Notes: generated by a model from the letters alone, not told the origin. A stretch of DNA of 35,872 nucleotides from Deltaproteobacteria bacterium (GCA_019308645.1 JAFDHR010000003.1:1-35872), one strand, 5' to 3'; positions 1 to 8,705 are shown, counted from the first letter of the stretch. Made by a program: numbers and translations.

Positions 1-1
1 A

Positions 2-226
2 AATTGTGATCAGGAATGTAGTTACTGTTCAGCAACTCATTCATCTCAAGTAAACTTACATGGTGTTATCAAGGATATAAACCCTATGGGTGTAAGGATT
101 GAGGTGAATGCGGGAAATGCTATGAATTTGAGCCATAAGCCTGGAAATCAGCTGAAAATCGGGTTTCGACTTCCTTCAGGGAGCACTATCAATGAAGTTG
201 CCATAATAAGATCAGTGAAAAAGTAA
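2..226 (+). CDS. C-terminal fragment of a PilZ-like domain protein (cut by window edge)
   Basis: The reading frame is open from base 2 and stops at a TAA at 224-226, leaving 74 residues. The segment has the PilZ pattern of a D-x-N/S-x-x-G turn (DINPMG) followed by alternating beta strands and a GFRLPSG-type strand about 30 residues later. PilZ domains usually bind cyclic-di-GMP, but the N-terminal RxxxR binding motif would lie before the window start and cannot be checked. The visible start is cysteine-rich (CDQECSYC), which is not typical of PilZ and may be a linker. Family assignment is by pattern only; function is unknown. Confidence 0.5.
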   Translation, partial: NCDQECSYCSATHSSQVNLHGVIKDINPMGVRIEVNAGNAMNLSHKPGNQLKIGFRLPSGSTINEVAIIRSVKK

Positions 227-420
227 GGTTCCTGGCTATTTTTTCTTGGGGTTAAAAAGAGCTTAATTAAAACTCTTGCGTTACGATTGAAAGAGACAAC
301 CAAAAAGGCCAGTTTATTAGCTACTTGGTAGTAATAAATGTGGAGGTGAAAAGGGTTGCTTTAACATTTTTTATTTGATATGTTCCATTAGAATTGTTTT
401 TGAAAGGAGGAAATAGAAAA

Positions 421-1593
421 TTGAGAAAAGTGGCAATAGTAGGAACAGGACATACACCATTTACCTTTGCTACCGAGAAAACCTCTGTAGAGCTATTTTC
501 GGAAGCAGCCATGGATGCGATTAATGAGGCTACATTAAAGCCAAAAGATATCCAGGCCCTGTATCTCGGCAATTGTCTTGGTGATTTCTCCGAGGGGCAG
601 GCTATGTTGCAGTCATATGCGGCCAATGACATCGGAGCCTTTTATATCCCGGCCACACGTTTTGAGGGTGCGTGTGCCTCATCTTCATTGGCTGTACGAG
701 ATGCATTCATCTGGGTTGCCTCCGGCTACTATGATGCAGTTCTTGTAGGTGGTGTTGAAAGGGCCGCGAGTATGGGAACCTCTCTGGCAACGAGGACATT
801 TGCAATGTTTACAGACAGCCATTATGAGTATCCTTCTGGATTAACATTTCCCGGAATGTTTGCAATGCTCGCCCATCTTTATTCAAAGAAATACGGTGTC
901 CCTCTTGAAAAACTTAAAGAGCAAATGGCTCAGGTTTCCGTACAATCTCACCATTATGGAGTGTCTAATCCAAAGGCCCAGTTTCAAAAGGAAATAAGTG
1001 TAGAAAAGGTCTTAAATGGGTTTATGGTTACAACACCGTTACAATTATTAGACTGCTGTCCTTTTTCGGATGGTGCGGCTGCCGTTGTGCTTGTATCCGA
1101 AGAAAAGGCCAAAGAGATTACAGATAAACCTGTTTATATCACTGGTATTGGTCAAGCCTCATCAGGGAGGCTTAGCGCACAAAAGGATTACCTTCCCAGG
1201 CTGAAGGCAAGAGAAGTATCTGCAAAACAGGCCTATGATCTGGCAGGTGTTAGTCCTGCTGATATTGATATATGTGAGCTTCATGACTGTTTTTCGATAG
1301 CAAGTTTGATCGCTGCCGAAAGCCTGGGCTTTTTTGAATTTGGCCATGCAGGTGAAGGATGGGAAAAGGGTGAAACCAGGATAGGGGGTAAGATTCCAAT
1401 AAATATTTCCGGTGGTCTCAAGTCAAAAGGGCATCCAATTGGTGCAACAGGTGCATCTCAGGTAATAGAAATATATCATCAATTGAGAGGTGAGAATGGA
1501 GAGAGGCAGGTTGAGGGAGCTAAGATCGGCCTCACAGATACCCTTGGAGGAGATGGTGTAATTTGCACTCTGATTATGGAAAAAGGCTGGTAA
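421..1593 (+). CDS. Thiolase-family protein (SCP-x/BbsB-like), partner of the DUF35 protein
   Basis: This 390-residue thiolase-fold protein should cleave a 3-ketoacyl-CoA or catalyse the reverse condensation. The nucleophilic cysteine is C85 in GACASSS, the histidine is H338 in SKGHPIGATG, and a late cysteine is C382 in GDGVIC. The last replaces the usual CxG of biosynthetic thiolases, as in SCP-x-type members. I chose the TTG at 421 because GGAGG at 406-410 lies 10 bases upstream and it gives the typical MRKVAIVG start; another TTG at 394 has no ribosome site. The DUF35 gene begins 12 bases after the stop. Such thiolase/DUF35 pairs form complexes, for example BbsB/BbsA of anaerobic toluene catabolism and the archaeal acetoacetyl-CoA thiolase/HMG-CoA synthase complex. 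The substrate cannot be read from the sequence, but an aromatic or branched acyl-CoA fits the rest of the window. Confidence 0.85.
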   Translation: MRKVAIVGTGHTPFTFATEKTSVELFSEAAMDAINEATLKPKDIQALYLGNCLGDFSEGQAMLQSYAANDIGAFYIPATRFEGACASSSLAVRDAFIWVASGYYDAVLVGGVERAASMGTSLATRTFAMFTDSHYEYPSGLTFPGMFAMLAHLYSKKYGVPLEKLKEQMAQVSVQSHHYGVSNPKAQFQKEISVEKVLNGFMVTTPLQLLDCCPFSDGAAAVVLVSEEKAKEITDKPVYITGIGQASSGRLSAQKDYLPRLKAREVSAKQAYDLAGVSPADIDICELHDCFSIASLIAAESLGFFEFGHAGEGWEKGETRIGGKIPINISGGLKSKGHPIGATGASQVIEIYHQLRGENGERQVEGAKIGLTDTLGGDGVICTLIMEKGW

Positions 1594-1605
1594 AGGAGGA
1601 TAAAC

Positions 1606-2013
1606 GTGGAATATAAACTTACATTTAAAGATTATAGTAATGCCCTTACCAGGGGAAAATTACTGGGATTGAAATGTAAAAGTTGCGGCAAAATAACCGT
1701 GCCGCCAAAGATGACATGTCAGGAGTGTGGAGGAACAGATCTGGATATTGTTGAGCTCGGTAAGCATGGCAAAATTGTAACCTTTACCGTTGTAAATGTT
1801 GCGCCGGAAGGCAGACAGAATGAAGTACCTTATGTTATCGCACTTGTTCGACTCGATGAAGGCCCATGGATAATGGGTAACCTTACTGATATTGAGCCGG
1901 CCAGAGCTACGATGGATTTGATCGATAGAGAGGTAAACATTGGATTCAGGATTTTTCCAGGTGACAAATTTTCACCAGGTGATCAGGCAAGACCTTTTTT
2001 TAGTTTTGCATAA
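1606..2013 (+). CDS. DUF35 zinc-ribbon/OB-fold acyl-CoA-associated protein
   Basis: This 135-residue protein starts at a GTG preceded by AAAGGAGG (1592-1599). Residues 24-41 form a rubredoxin-like zinc ribbon (C24, C27, C38, C41 as CKSC...CQEC). Residues about 50-135 form the OB-fold half, with the family strand VTFTVVNVAPEG. DUF35 proteins accompany thiolases and are thought to scaffold the complex or channel CoA esters. Here the gene follows its thiolase with 12 bases between them, so the two are very likely co-translated and act together. No catalytic residues are expected. Confidence 0.85.
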   Translation: MEYKLTFKDYSNALTRGKLLGLKCKSCGKITVPPKMTCQECGGTDLDIVELGKHGKIVTFTVVNVAPEGRQNEVPYVIALVRLDEGPWIMGNLTDIEPARATMDLIDREVNIGFRIFPGDKFSPGDQARPFFSFA

Positions 2014-2020
2014 ATCTTTA

Positions 2021-3328
2021 TCACTTTTTTAGCTCTTTAATCCCTTGAAGGATTAGATCAAACAGCTCTTGAATATTTTCTATTTCTACACAGGAGAAGG
2101 CTATACGTATATCCGTTTCACCCAGAGAGATTAATCCAACACCGTGTTTGTTTAAAAGATGAAGTCGTAATTCTTCAGCATTTACTTTCTTTAACCTGAG
2201 GCACATAAAATAACCTGAATTAAAAGGATATACATCCCAGGCCTCCCTATATTTGTTGTTAGCCAGCACCTCTTTGACCCGGGTTGCCCTGTTTAGCAAT
2301 ATAGTGAATTTTTCCTCTTTTTCTGCTTTGTAATTTTCTGAATTAAGGGAGCCAAGGAGGATGGATTGGCTCAGATGAGGGCTGTTTGATATGCTGCCCC
2401 TCACAGCACCAGCGGTCTTTCTCTCCAAGGCATCATAGCAGTTTTTGGAATTACTCTTTAATAAAGCGCCATAGGTAATAAATCCCACCCTCAGTCCCCA
2501 CATATAGTTCTCCTTGGTTCCCCCATCCAGTTTTATGGCCATTATTCTCGGATGGATTCCGGTAAGTAATGCAAAAAGGGATTCTTTCATCGAATTATCA
2601 TCATAAAAAAGTCCAAAGTAGGCATCATCTAAGAGCACGACAACATTGGTGCCTTTTTCTGCCAGATCAAGTAAAATCTCCGCGATCCTTTTTCCTTCCT
2701 CCTTTGTTGGTGTATATCCTGTGGGATTATTAGGGAAATTTAGAAGTACGACGATTTTTTCTCTTCTTTTAGCCTCTTCCTGAAGGGTATCTTCAAACCC
2801 GCTCAGGTTGAATTCCCCCTGTGATGAAAAAAGCCCGTATTGTTTGATCTGTGCACCATGCAAAACCGTTAGTATCAGGGTATAGTTTCCCCAGATCTTA
2901 TCAGGGAGCAAAATAACATCACTTTCATCGATCCACATCTCAGCGGTAACAGATAGGCCATGGGTTATGGCATTTGTTACGATTGGTAGACTTATTTTCT
3001 TATCAGTGAGGGAGGGGTTTTTGGAGAACAACATCTTTCTCCAGGTCTCTCTGAGCTCAGGTATGCCAAAGGATGGCGCATAATTAAGTGATTGATGAGG
3101 CGGTAAGTTGATATAGGACATAATAGAAGGAAGATGCATAGGCACGCCATTTTCTGTTGCGATGCCTATGGTAGCATTATATTTAGATGCCTTTTCCTTG
3201 GCCTCAGCACCTTGAGAGAGAATTCCTTTGGGAAAGTAAAGATTTTTTCCTTTACTCGATAGCATATCATATATATGCGGATTGGCTTTTTTGATACTCT
3301 CATTTAATTCTTGCGCAAGTGGGTTCAT
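2021..3328 (-). CDS. PLP-dependent aminotransferase, class I/II
   Basis: This 435-residue fold-type I PLP enzyme should transfer an amino group between an amino acid and a 2-oxo acid; the substrate is unknown. The Schiff-base lysine is K272 (listed context LDGGTKEN). It is followed by the GLRVGF arginine motif, and the cofactor-binding NFPNNPTGY and DDAYFGLF segments are intact. A second arginine in the C-terminal domain (RIAFS) probably binds the substrate carboxylate. I place the start at 3328 because AAAGGA lies 8 bases upstream; a longer start at 3349 would add seven residues. The gene converges on the DUF35 gene with 7 bases between stops and follows a fold-back repeat at 3364-3460. It is not clearly part of any pathway in the window. 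Confidence 0.85.
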   Translation of the reverse strand: MNPLAQELNESIKKANPHIYDMLSSKGKNLYFPKGILSQGAEAKEKASKYNATIGIATENGVPMHLPSIMSYINLPPHQSLNYAPSFGIPELRETWRKMLFSKNPSLTDKKISLPIVTNAITHGLSVTAEMWIDESDVILLPDKIWGNYTLILTVLHGAQIKQYGLFSSQGEFNLSGFEDTLQEEAKRREKIVVLLNFPNNPTGYTPTKEEGKRIAEILLDLAEKGTNVVVLLDDAYFGLFYDDNSMKESLFALLTGIHPRIMAIKLDGGTKENYMWGLRVGFITYGALLKSNSKNCYDALERKTAGAVRGSISNSPHLSQSILLGSLNSENYKAEKEEKFTILLNRATRVKEVLANNKYREAWDVYPFNSGYFMCLRLKKVNAEELRLHLLNKHGVGLISLGETDIRIAFSCVEIENIQELFDLILQGIKELKK

Positions 3329-3363
3329 AGTTCTTTTCCTTTCATTCATTTTTGTAACTATTT

Positions 3364-3460
3364 AGCCACAAAGACACCAAGGCACAAAGAAATGATTATG
3401 TTTCTTAATAAAAATGATATCCAAAGAATGATATAATAGTCTTAGTGTCTTAGTGTCTGG
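3364..3460. repeat. Fold-back intergenic repeat (CACAAAGACAC type)
   Basis: The arms at 3366-3385 and 3441-3460 are imperfect inverted copies matching at about 14 of 20 positions, separated by about 55 AT-rich bases. The left arm contains a degenerate tandem of ACAAAG/ACACCAAG words. The element fills the gap between the Memo-family gene and the aminotransferase. Confidence 0.6.
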
Positions 3461-3472
3461 TTGAATAGTGAA

Positions 3473-4444
3473 TCATTGTTTATAAAAGGCTACCGCTCCA
3501 TATCCAACGACTCGTCGGGTTTCTCTGTGGCCATGTATGGATATATCACCGCTATTTGCATAGTGAAGTATCGTTACCGCATTTCCTCCCAATTGTTTGA
3601 CAGTCATCATTACTGTTACCACTGAACTCAACCCACAAAGGGTGGTGGAGAGGTTTGGGATTCCTTTTTTAAGTAGCTTTTTTTCTGAGCTGAACACCAA
3701 ATCAGGGTTGCCTTCCTCTATAAGAGCAAGGGTTTTTCGATCAACAGTATTTGCATTGCTGTAGTCTGGAAAATGGGACATGTCGGATGAAGCCACAAAA
3801 AGGACATTTCTTTTTTTCGCAATTTTTACAAGGGCCTCGCTGATTTTTTTGCAATTAATGAGGGATGAGAGCCCCATTACAATGGGGACAATATCGAATT
3901 TTTTTAAGACCTTTTGCAGAAAGGGGATCTGTGTCTCTACAGAGTGTTCATTTATATGGGCCTGCTCAACAAAATGAAAGGGTTCCCCTATGCTGAGAAG
4001 GGCGTTAACCATTTCCTTATTTACGGTAACCTTTCCCAGAGGGGTTGCATAGGCATCCCAGTTACCTACTGATGCACCTTTGAGATACACACGATGACTT
4101 GGGCCAAGGATTATTACTGTATCATACTGTCTATCCTTGATTTGACTGTAAGAATATGCAGCTACCTGACCTGAGAAGACATATCCAGCATGGGGGGACA
4201 TAAGGCCTAAGATTTTGCCGTCCATTTGCTTATGTTTGACCTTTGAAATGAAATCATCAACAGTTTTTGTTAGCTCTTCTTTATCCTTTGGGTAGAAATA
4301 ACCAGCCACGGCAGGTTTCCTGACCCTTTCTTGTGCGATGAGCTGAGTAAAAGGGAGGCAGGGTATGATCATAATGATGGCCAATACCGTCCACCATCTG
4401 GCGGATAACAGCAAAGCGGTTTGTTTTTTATTTTGGTCAGCCAT
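3473..4444 (-). CDS. Memo-family protein (AmmeMemoRadiSam system protein B) with signal anchor
   Basis: This 323-residue protein matches the MEMO family throughout: RKPAVAGYFYP start block, SPHAGYVFSG, GPSHRVYLKG, EHSVETQIPFL, SSDMSHFPDY, the LCG cysteine and the final GYGAVAF. These include the histidines and cysteine of the proposed metal site. An N-terminal segment at residues 15-38 is hydrophobic, preceded by arginine and followed by a plausible cleavage region, so the protein is probably exported or anchored. In many bacteria the family is encoded with an AMMECR1 protein and a radical SAM protein. Neither is next to it here, and the biochemical role of the family is not settled. The start ATG (4444-4442) is the first in frame and includes the signal segment. 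Confidence 0.85.
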   Translation of the reverse strand: MADQNKKQTALLLSARWWTVLAIIMIIPCLPFTQLIAQERVRKPAVAGYFYPKDKEELTKTVDDFISKVKHKQMDGKILGLMSPHAGYVFSGQVAAYSYSQIKDRQYDTVIILGPSHRVYLKGASVGNWDAYATPLGKVTVNKEMVNALLSIGEPFHFVEQAHINEHSVETQIPFLQKVLKKFDIVPIVMGLSSLINCKKISEALVKIAKKRNVLFVASSDMSHFPDYSNANTVDRKTLALIEEGNPDLVFSSEKKLLKKGIPNLSTTLCGLSSVVTVMMTVKQLGGNAVTILHYANSGDISIHGHRETRRVVGYGAVAFYKQ

Positions 4445-4792
4445 TACATGTTTATTTTCTTATTAGCCACTAACATTAATATTTTAAGAAAGTTTATTTA
4501 CCATGATTTTTTAATTTATACAATGAGATTTATCTGAAAGAAACTTGAAACTGGAAACTTGAAACTGGACAAAAAGGCATCCTAAATCCTTAATTTAAAG
4601 AGTCGCAAATAACAAAAAGCTCTTTCATGGTTCGTTGTGGCCGCAGGGCATGGAGGTTCATTGAAAGGTATTAATTTGAAAGACATTACTTTCCTTCATG
4701 GTCTTGCGGCACATCCTTGAAGTAGAAGCAAAAAAATTGAGGGAAGGAGAGTGTCTTGAAGCTAAAATAAAACAAATAAGGTTATAAGTCTA
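4445..4792. other. 348-base gap: tandem repeat and possible decayed coding remnant
   Basis: A perfect 14-base tandem duplication (GAAACTTGAAACTG) sits at 4540-4567. From about 4615 to 4782 the + strand reads as two protein-like pieces in different frames, one ending LHGLAAHP at a TGA and the next running LEVEAKKLREGECLEAK to a TAA. They would be joined by a frameshift near 4718. I do not recognise a family. The same stretch also has weak inverted similarity (TGTGGCCGCA near 4636 against TGCGGCACA near 4704). Nothing else is seen. Confidence 0.3.
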
Positions 4793-5932
4793 CTATTCAA
4801 TTGTATTGTTGGCTATGACAATCCTTTGCACCTCTGAGGTTCCTTCATAGATAGTTAATACCCTGGCATCACGGTAGTATCGCTCTACGGGATATTCCTT
4901 GCTATATCCATACCCGCCGTGAATCTGAATTGCTTGATATGCAGACCTGTTGGCAGTCTCAGATGCAAATAATTTTGCCATAGATGCCTCTCGTGTAAAT
5001 TTTTCTCCTCTGTCTTTCATGGATGCAGCATTGAATGTGAGGAGTCTTGCTGCTTCGATCTGCACTGCCATATCGGCTATCATCCAGCGAATACCTTGAA
5101 ATTTTGATATAGGGCTGCCAAATTGCACTCTCTCTTGTGCATATGTTACTGCCGCATCCAAACATGCCTGAGAGAGTCCTACGGATAAAGATGCGATACC
5201 AATTCTTCCTTCATCCAGAGCGGTCATTGCGATAATAAATCCCTGCCCCTCTTCACCCAGCAAATTCTCAGCAGGGACCTTACAGTCTTCAAATATCAGG
5301 CTTGTACAATCTGATGCCCTCTGACCCATTTTATCCTCCTCAGGGCCTACAATAAATCCAGGCATCCCTTTTTCCAGTATAAAAGAACTTATACCCCTAT
5401 GTTTTTTACCTTTGTCTGTATAGGCAGTGGCTACCACAACATCTGCATTTTTCCCACTGGTGATCCATGCCTTGGTACCATTTAAGATGTAACTATTTCC
5501 GTCCTTTTTAGCCGTTGATTTTCCACTGGCCGGATCAGATCCTGCACCTGGTTCTGTCACTGCAAAGCACCCAAGCTTTTCACCAGCTGCCAGGGGCTTG
5601 AGATAATTTTCTTTCAGAAAATCAGAGCCAAACCTGTATATAGGACCACAGGACACACTGTTATGAACAGACATGATAACGGCTGTAGAGGCACATGCAT
5701 ATCCAATTTCCTGAAGGGCTAAACTATAGCTGATTGTATCGACGCCTGCTCCATTGTATTCAGGTGGAACAGTCATTCCCATAAGCCCAAGTTCGCCCAT
5801 TTGTTTTATAATATCTATGGGAAATTCTTTCGTTTTATCCCTCTCGGCAGCAGTAGGGAGAATAGCCTCCCGAGCTAAATCTTTGACCATAGCCTGGATC
5901 ATCTTCTGTTCTTCATTTAGTTGATAGCTCAT
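4793..5932 (-). CDS. Acyl-CoA dehydrogenase (short-chain type)
   Basis: This 379-residue flavoprotein should oxidise a short- or branched-chain acyl-CoA to the 2-enoyl-CoA, passing electrons to ETF. The acyl-CoA dehydrogenase layout is complete. The N-terminal helical domain runs to about residue 120. The FAD/substrate motifs CFAVTEPGAGSD and WITSG follow. The C-terminal domain holds QIHGGYGYSKEYPVERYYRD and the catalytic glutamate in YEGTSEVQ. The ATG at 5932 is preferred; an in-frame TTG two codons earlier lacks a ribosome site, and no strong one is visible for either. A 349-base repeat-filled gap separates it from the XRE-cupin gene, so it may have its own promoter or be the distal gene of the mutase operon. 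Butyryl-CoA or isobutyryl-CoA are reasonable substrates. Confidence 0.9.
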   Translation of the reverse strand: MSYQLNEEQKMIQAMVKDLAREAILPTAAERDKTKEFPIDIIKQMGELGLMGMTVPPEYNGAGVDTISYSLALQEIGYACASTAVIMSVHNSVSCGPIYRFGSDFLKENYLKPLAAGEKLGCFAVTEPGAGSDPASGKSTAKKDGNSYILNGTKAWITSGKNADVVVATAYTDKGKKHRGISSFILEKGMPGFIVGPEEDKMGQRASDCTSLIFEDCKVPAENLLGEEGQGFIIAMTALDEGRIGIASLSVGLSQACLDAAVTYAQERVQFGSPISKFQGIRWMIADMAVQIEAARLLTFNAASMKDRGEKFTREASMAKLFASETANRSAYQAIQIHGGYGYSKEYPVERYYRDARVLTIYEGTSEVQRIVIANNTIE

Positions 5933-6013
5933 TTTCAATTCTCAATTTTCAATTAGCAATTCTCAATTTAAAATTAAAAGCCGAATTTTGGTATCTGCTC
6001 AATAATTTAAGGA

Positions 6014-6205
6014 AGGACATGGGTGTCTTTTTTTGTTATGCCCTTCTTAATAGGGTGCCTTGCCATGTCATTTCAAAATTGGGTAATAGCAACTTGACCT
6101 TAGAATCATATGCTCCGTCTATATTATCTCCCGACATGTCGGGAAAACGACAACTAATCTTAAGTTATATTTAAGGGCATAAGCAAAAAAAGATACCCAT
6201 GTCCT
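6014..6205. repeat. Long fold-back element (MITE-like)
   Basis: The arm 6014-6045 is repeated in inverted orientation at 6173-6205 with only a few mismatches over about 32 bases. The arms enclose about 127 bases that include a perfect 14-base palindrome (CCCGACATGTCGGG) near 6130-6143. The flanks at 5935-5985 and 6240-6285 are built from repeated CAATTCTCAATTT/TGCGAATTTTG words. No reading frame of note lies inside. Together these fill the 349-base gap 5939-6287. Confidence 0.75.
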
Positions 6206-6287
6206 AACAAAGCAATAAATTTCCACAGGATTGTGAGCAATTACGAATTTTGTGTTGCGAATTTTGTGTTGCTAATTTTAAATTGAT

Positions 6288-6836
6288 CTAAGGTGTATAG
6301 AGTACAACCACCATTTCTGCTTTTTCAGAACTTAAATTTCTGAGCTTATGAACGATGGATGAGTTAAAATGGAGAGAATCCTCAGGATCTAATACGGTTT
6401 TGTTATCCCCAACGGTAACCTCAACTTTTCCTGCAATAACATAAATAAATTCTTCCCCTTCATGCTGGTAACTTACCGATTTATGATCGGAAACCGGATC
6501 TATAAAGACCTTAAAGGCCTTGAGATGTTTATGAACAGCATCTGGTGTTAATGTTTGATAGCTGTAGGCCTCTGTCCTTTCTCTAAACCCCTCTACTTTC
6601 TTTTTGTCGGCTTCATCTCTCTCTTTTTTCAAGAGAACACCGCTATCTATCTCTAAGGCCCTTGAAAGCCGTAAAATAGTAGCAACCGGAGGCATAATGG
6701 CCCCTTTCTCTATACGGGATAAATAATCGATAGAGAAACCTGTCTCATTAGCTAAATAATCAAGACTCAGTTTTTTCTCAGTCCTTATATCTTTTAATCG
6801 TTTGCTCATAGGCTTTTCTTTTTTTGCATGTGCCAT
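6288..6836 (-). CDS. XRE-family regulator with C-terminal cupin domain
   Basis: This 182-residue protein has an HTH_3 domain at about residues 12-68 (RLKDIRTEKKLS, then LANETGFSIDYLSRIEKG as the recognition region). A single-domain cupin follows at about 110-180 (HEGEEFIYVIAGKVEV, then FNSSIVHKLRN). Proteins of this build usually bind DNA and sense a small ligand or metal through the cupin. AGAGGA lies 6 bases before the ATG at 6836. The gene is 33 bases downstream of the small membrane protein gene and is probably the last gene of the acyl-CoA mutase operon. Local regulation of that operon is an inference. The cupin retains E and H candidates for a metal site. Confidence 0.85.
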   Translation of the reverse strand: MAHAKKEKPMSKRLKDIRTEKKLSLDYLANETGFSIDYLSRIEKGAIMPPVATILRLSRALEIDSGVLLKKERDEADKKKVEGFRERTEAYSYQTLTPDAVHKHLKAFKVFIDPVSDHKSVSYQHEGEEFIYVIAGKVEVTVGDNKTVLDPEDSLHFNSSIVHKLRNLSSEKAEMVVVLYTP

Positions 6837-6869
6837 GATATCCTCTTATAATCTTTTAAATATAACGTG

Positions 6870-7106
6870 TTATCCTTCTTTTTCCTTTGTTTTCCTTATA
6901 TATCTCACAATCTTATAAACAAAACTAAAAAGAAGAGTCGCACTGATAAGTATAATAAAATTCGAGGCAAAGAATGTCATAATAAATGAGAATGGTTCAG
7001 TAAGCTGATATGCGGTATAAAGCAGGTCTATACCAAAAATTATAAAAAAAATAGCAAGAACTAACAAGATAATCTGGGTAACCCACCAGGAAACAGGGTT
7101 TTCCAC
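6870..7106 (-). CDS. Small two-helix membrane protein, translationally coupled to the GTPase
   Basis: This 78-residue protein starts at a GTG whose first base is the last base of the preceding stop codon (TAGTG), so translation is probably coupled to the upstream GTPase gene. Two hydrophobic segments lie at about residues 8-30 and 40-64, followed by a basic tail (KIVRYIRKTKEKEG). I recognise no family. Position in the operon suggests a link to acyl-CoA metabolism, possibly substrate uptake, but the protein is too small to be a transporter by itself. Confidence 0.65.
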   Translation of the reverse strand: MENPVSWWVTQIILLVLAIFFIIFGIDLLYTAYQLTEPFSFIMTFFASNFIILISATLLFSFVYKIVRYIRKTKEKEG

Positions 7107-8065
7107 TATGTAGTACCTATTTTGAGTTTTTTCGAAACAATAGTATCACAGGCAGTGTAGGGATCGATTTCACCCATTACAATTGATTGGAGTGTGGTTT
7201 CAAACTCACCTGAATTAATGATTTCGTCAAAGACATCATGAATGATTTTATCCTTTATCATCTCGGAGAGATCATTTCTGGCCTTTTCATACTTACGCAT
7301 GGATTGTATTTGTGCAGAAGATTGCAAATGTTTGTGATGTTTGTCAATTTCATCCAGAACTTCGATTATTCCTTTATCAAATACCGCCTGAACGGTGAGA
7401 ATTGGCGGCTTCCACCCATCCTTATATCTTTTTTCATCCATCTCGATCATCAACCGAATATCGTTTACCGTCCTGTCTGCTCCTTCTCTATCAGCCTTGT
7501 TTATTACAAAAATATTCCCGATCTCTAAGATGCCTGCCTTGAGGGCCTGAACATCATCGCCCATTCCAGGTACGAGTACTATAATAGTAGTATCTGCGCT
7601 CCGAACAATATCTATTTCATCCTGCCCGACACCAACTGTTTCAACTATAATACAGTCCTTTCCCATGGCATCCAGGACATCAATAGCACTTCTTGTCGAT
7701 TGAGTAATGCCCCCGAAGGAGCCTCTGGTTGCCATTGAACGTATAAACACACCTTCATCCATGCTGTGACGCTGCATCCTGACCCTGTCACCCAATATGG
7801 CACCACCGCTGAAAGGGCTGGTTGGATCTACTGCAAGGACACCCACGGTTTTTCCGGTAGCTCGAAGGTGAGTCACCATCTGATCTACTAATGTAGATTT
7901 CCCTACGCCAGGTGAACCAGTTATACCAACTACATATGCCTTCCCGATAGATGGATAAAGATCCTTAAGAATTTCTCTGGCCTCAGGGATATTATCATCA
8001 ATATCCCTGATGAGCCTGGCAACAGACCTGATATCCCCGGATATAATTTTTTCAGCTATACTCAT
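7106..8065 (-). CDS. meaB: MeaB/ArgK-type GTPase, chaperone of B12-dependent acyl-CoA mutase
   Basis: This 319-residue G3E-family P-loop GTPase protects and reloads adenosylcobalamin in acyl-CoA mutases. The Walker A motif is GSPGVGKS at residues 50-57, preceded by GIT. The switch region has DPTSPFSGGAILGDRVRM, followed by ETVGVGQDEID (Walker B) and the guanine-specificity motif NKAD. Length is normal for the family. The gene lies 204 bases downstream of the B12-binding subunit in the same operon, which supports a mutase-chaperone role rather than an arginine-transport one. The intervening gap holds a fold-back repeat. Confidence 0.93.
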   Translation of the reverse strand: MSIAEKIISGDIRSVARLIRDIDDNIPEAREILKDLYPSIGKAYVVGITGSPGVGKSTLVDQMVTHLRATGKTVGVLAVDPTSPFSGGAILGDRVRMQRHSMDEGVFIRSMATRGSFGGITQSTRSAIDVLDAMGKDCIIVETVGVGQDEIDIVRSADTTIIVLVPGMGDDVQALKAGILEIGNIFVINKADREGADRTVNDIRLMIEMDEKRYKDGWKPPILTVQAVFDKGIIEVLDEIDKHHKHLQSSAQIQSMRKYEKARNDLSEMIKDKIIHDVFDEIINSGEFETTLQSIVMGEIDPYTACDTIVSKKLKIGTT

Positions 8066-8269
8066 TATAAAAATGCCTAAAGTGACTAAACTTAAAAGTG
8101 CCTAAAATTAGTCCCTCGATTCATAAATTCGATGACGTATTTATTGACTCGGGACTAAGGGCTGAGTGAGCAATCGCAAAGATTATACTAATTAGAATAG
8201 GTTATAGTATTTGTGAATCGAAGCACTTAGTTGTGGGTTTTGATACTCTTTACTCCATAGTCCCTACTG
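8066..8269. repeat. Intergenic repeat inside the mutase operon
   Basis: Perfect 8-base inverted arms TTAGTCCC (8108-8115) and GGGACTAA (8151-8158) are nested within AAGTGCCTAAA-type words (8070-8107), which reappear at 8706, 12680 and 14050. A longer, imperfect pairing joins the CGATTCA word near 8118 with TGAATCG at 8214-8220. Confidence 0.5.
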
Positions 8270-8680
8270 TTATGAATCTCTGGGCTTCACATTTTCCTCA
8301 ACCCATTTCACAACCTCATCTAACGGTGTTCCCGGGGTAAACAACTCCTTAATTCCCGCCCTTTTTAGTTTAGGAATGTCATCTTCTGGAAATATACCCC
8401 CACCGCACACCACAATGTCATCTGCACCTTTCTCTTGTAGTAACTCTATCACTCTTGGAAAGAGATACATATGGGCGCCTGCTAAAGATGATAATCCTAT
8501 CATATCCACATCTTCTTGGATCGCAGCCTGCACTACCTCTTCAGGAGTTTGATGGAGCCCGGAATAAACAACCTCAAAACCGGCATCCCTGTATGTCCTG
8601 GCAATAATTCTGGCGCCTCTATCATGACCATCCAGACCTGGTTTTGCTACTAAAACCCTAATTTTCCTTTTTTGATTCAT
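8270..8680 (-). CDS. B12-binding (small) subunit of a heteromeric acyl-CoA mutase
   Basis: This 136-residue stand-alone cobalamin-binding domain has the DxHxxG motif at D17, H19 and G22 (GLDGHDRG), where the histidine coordinates cobalt in place of dimethylbenzimidazole. It also has GLSSLAGAH and VVCGGGIFP of the Rossmann half. Length is that of the separate small subunit seen in archaeal-type methylmalonyl-CoA mutase and in isobutyryl-CoA mutase (IcmB). The catalytic subunit is encoded next to it. The start ATG is the first in frame. Together with the large subunit it would make the active adenosylcobalamin enzyme. Confidence 0.93.
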   Translation of the reverse strand: MNQKRKIRVLVAKPGLDGHDRGARIIARTYRDAGFEVVYSGLHQTPEEVVQAAIQEDVDMIGLSSLAGAHMYLFPRVIELLQEKGADDIVVCGGGIFPEDDIPKLKRAGIKELFTPGTPLDEVVKWVEENVKPRDS

Positions 8681-8705
8681 GCGATATTCCTACTATCTGA
8701 AGTTT

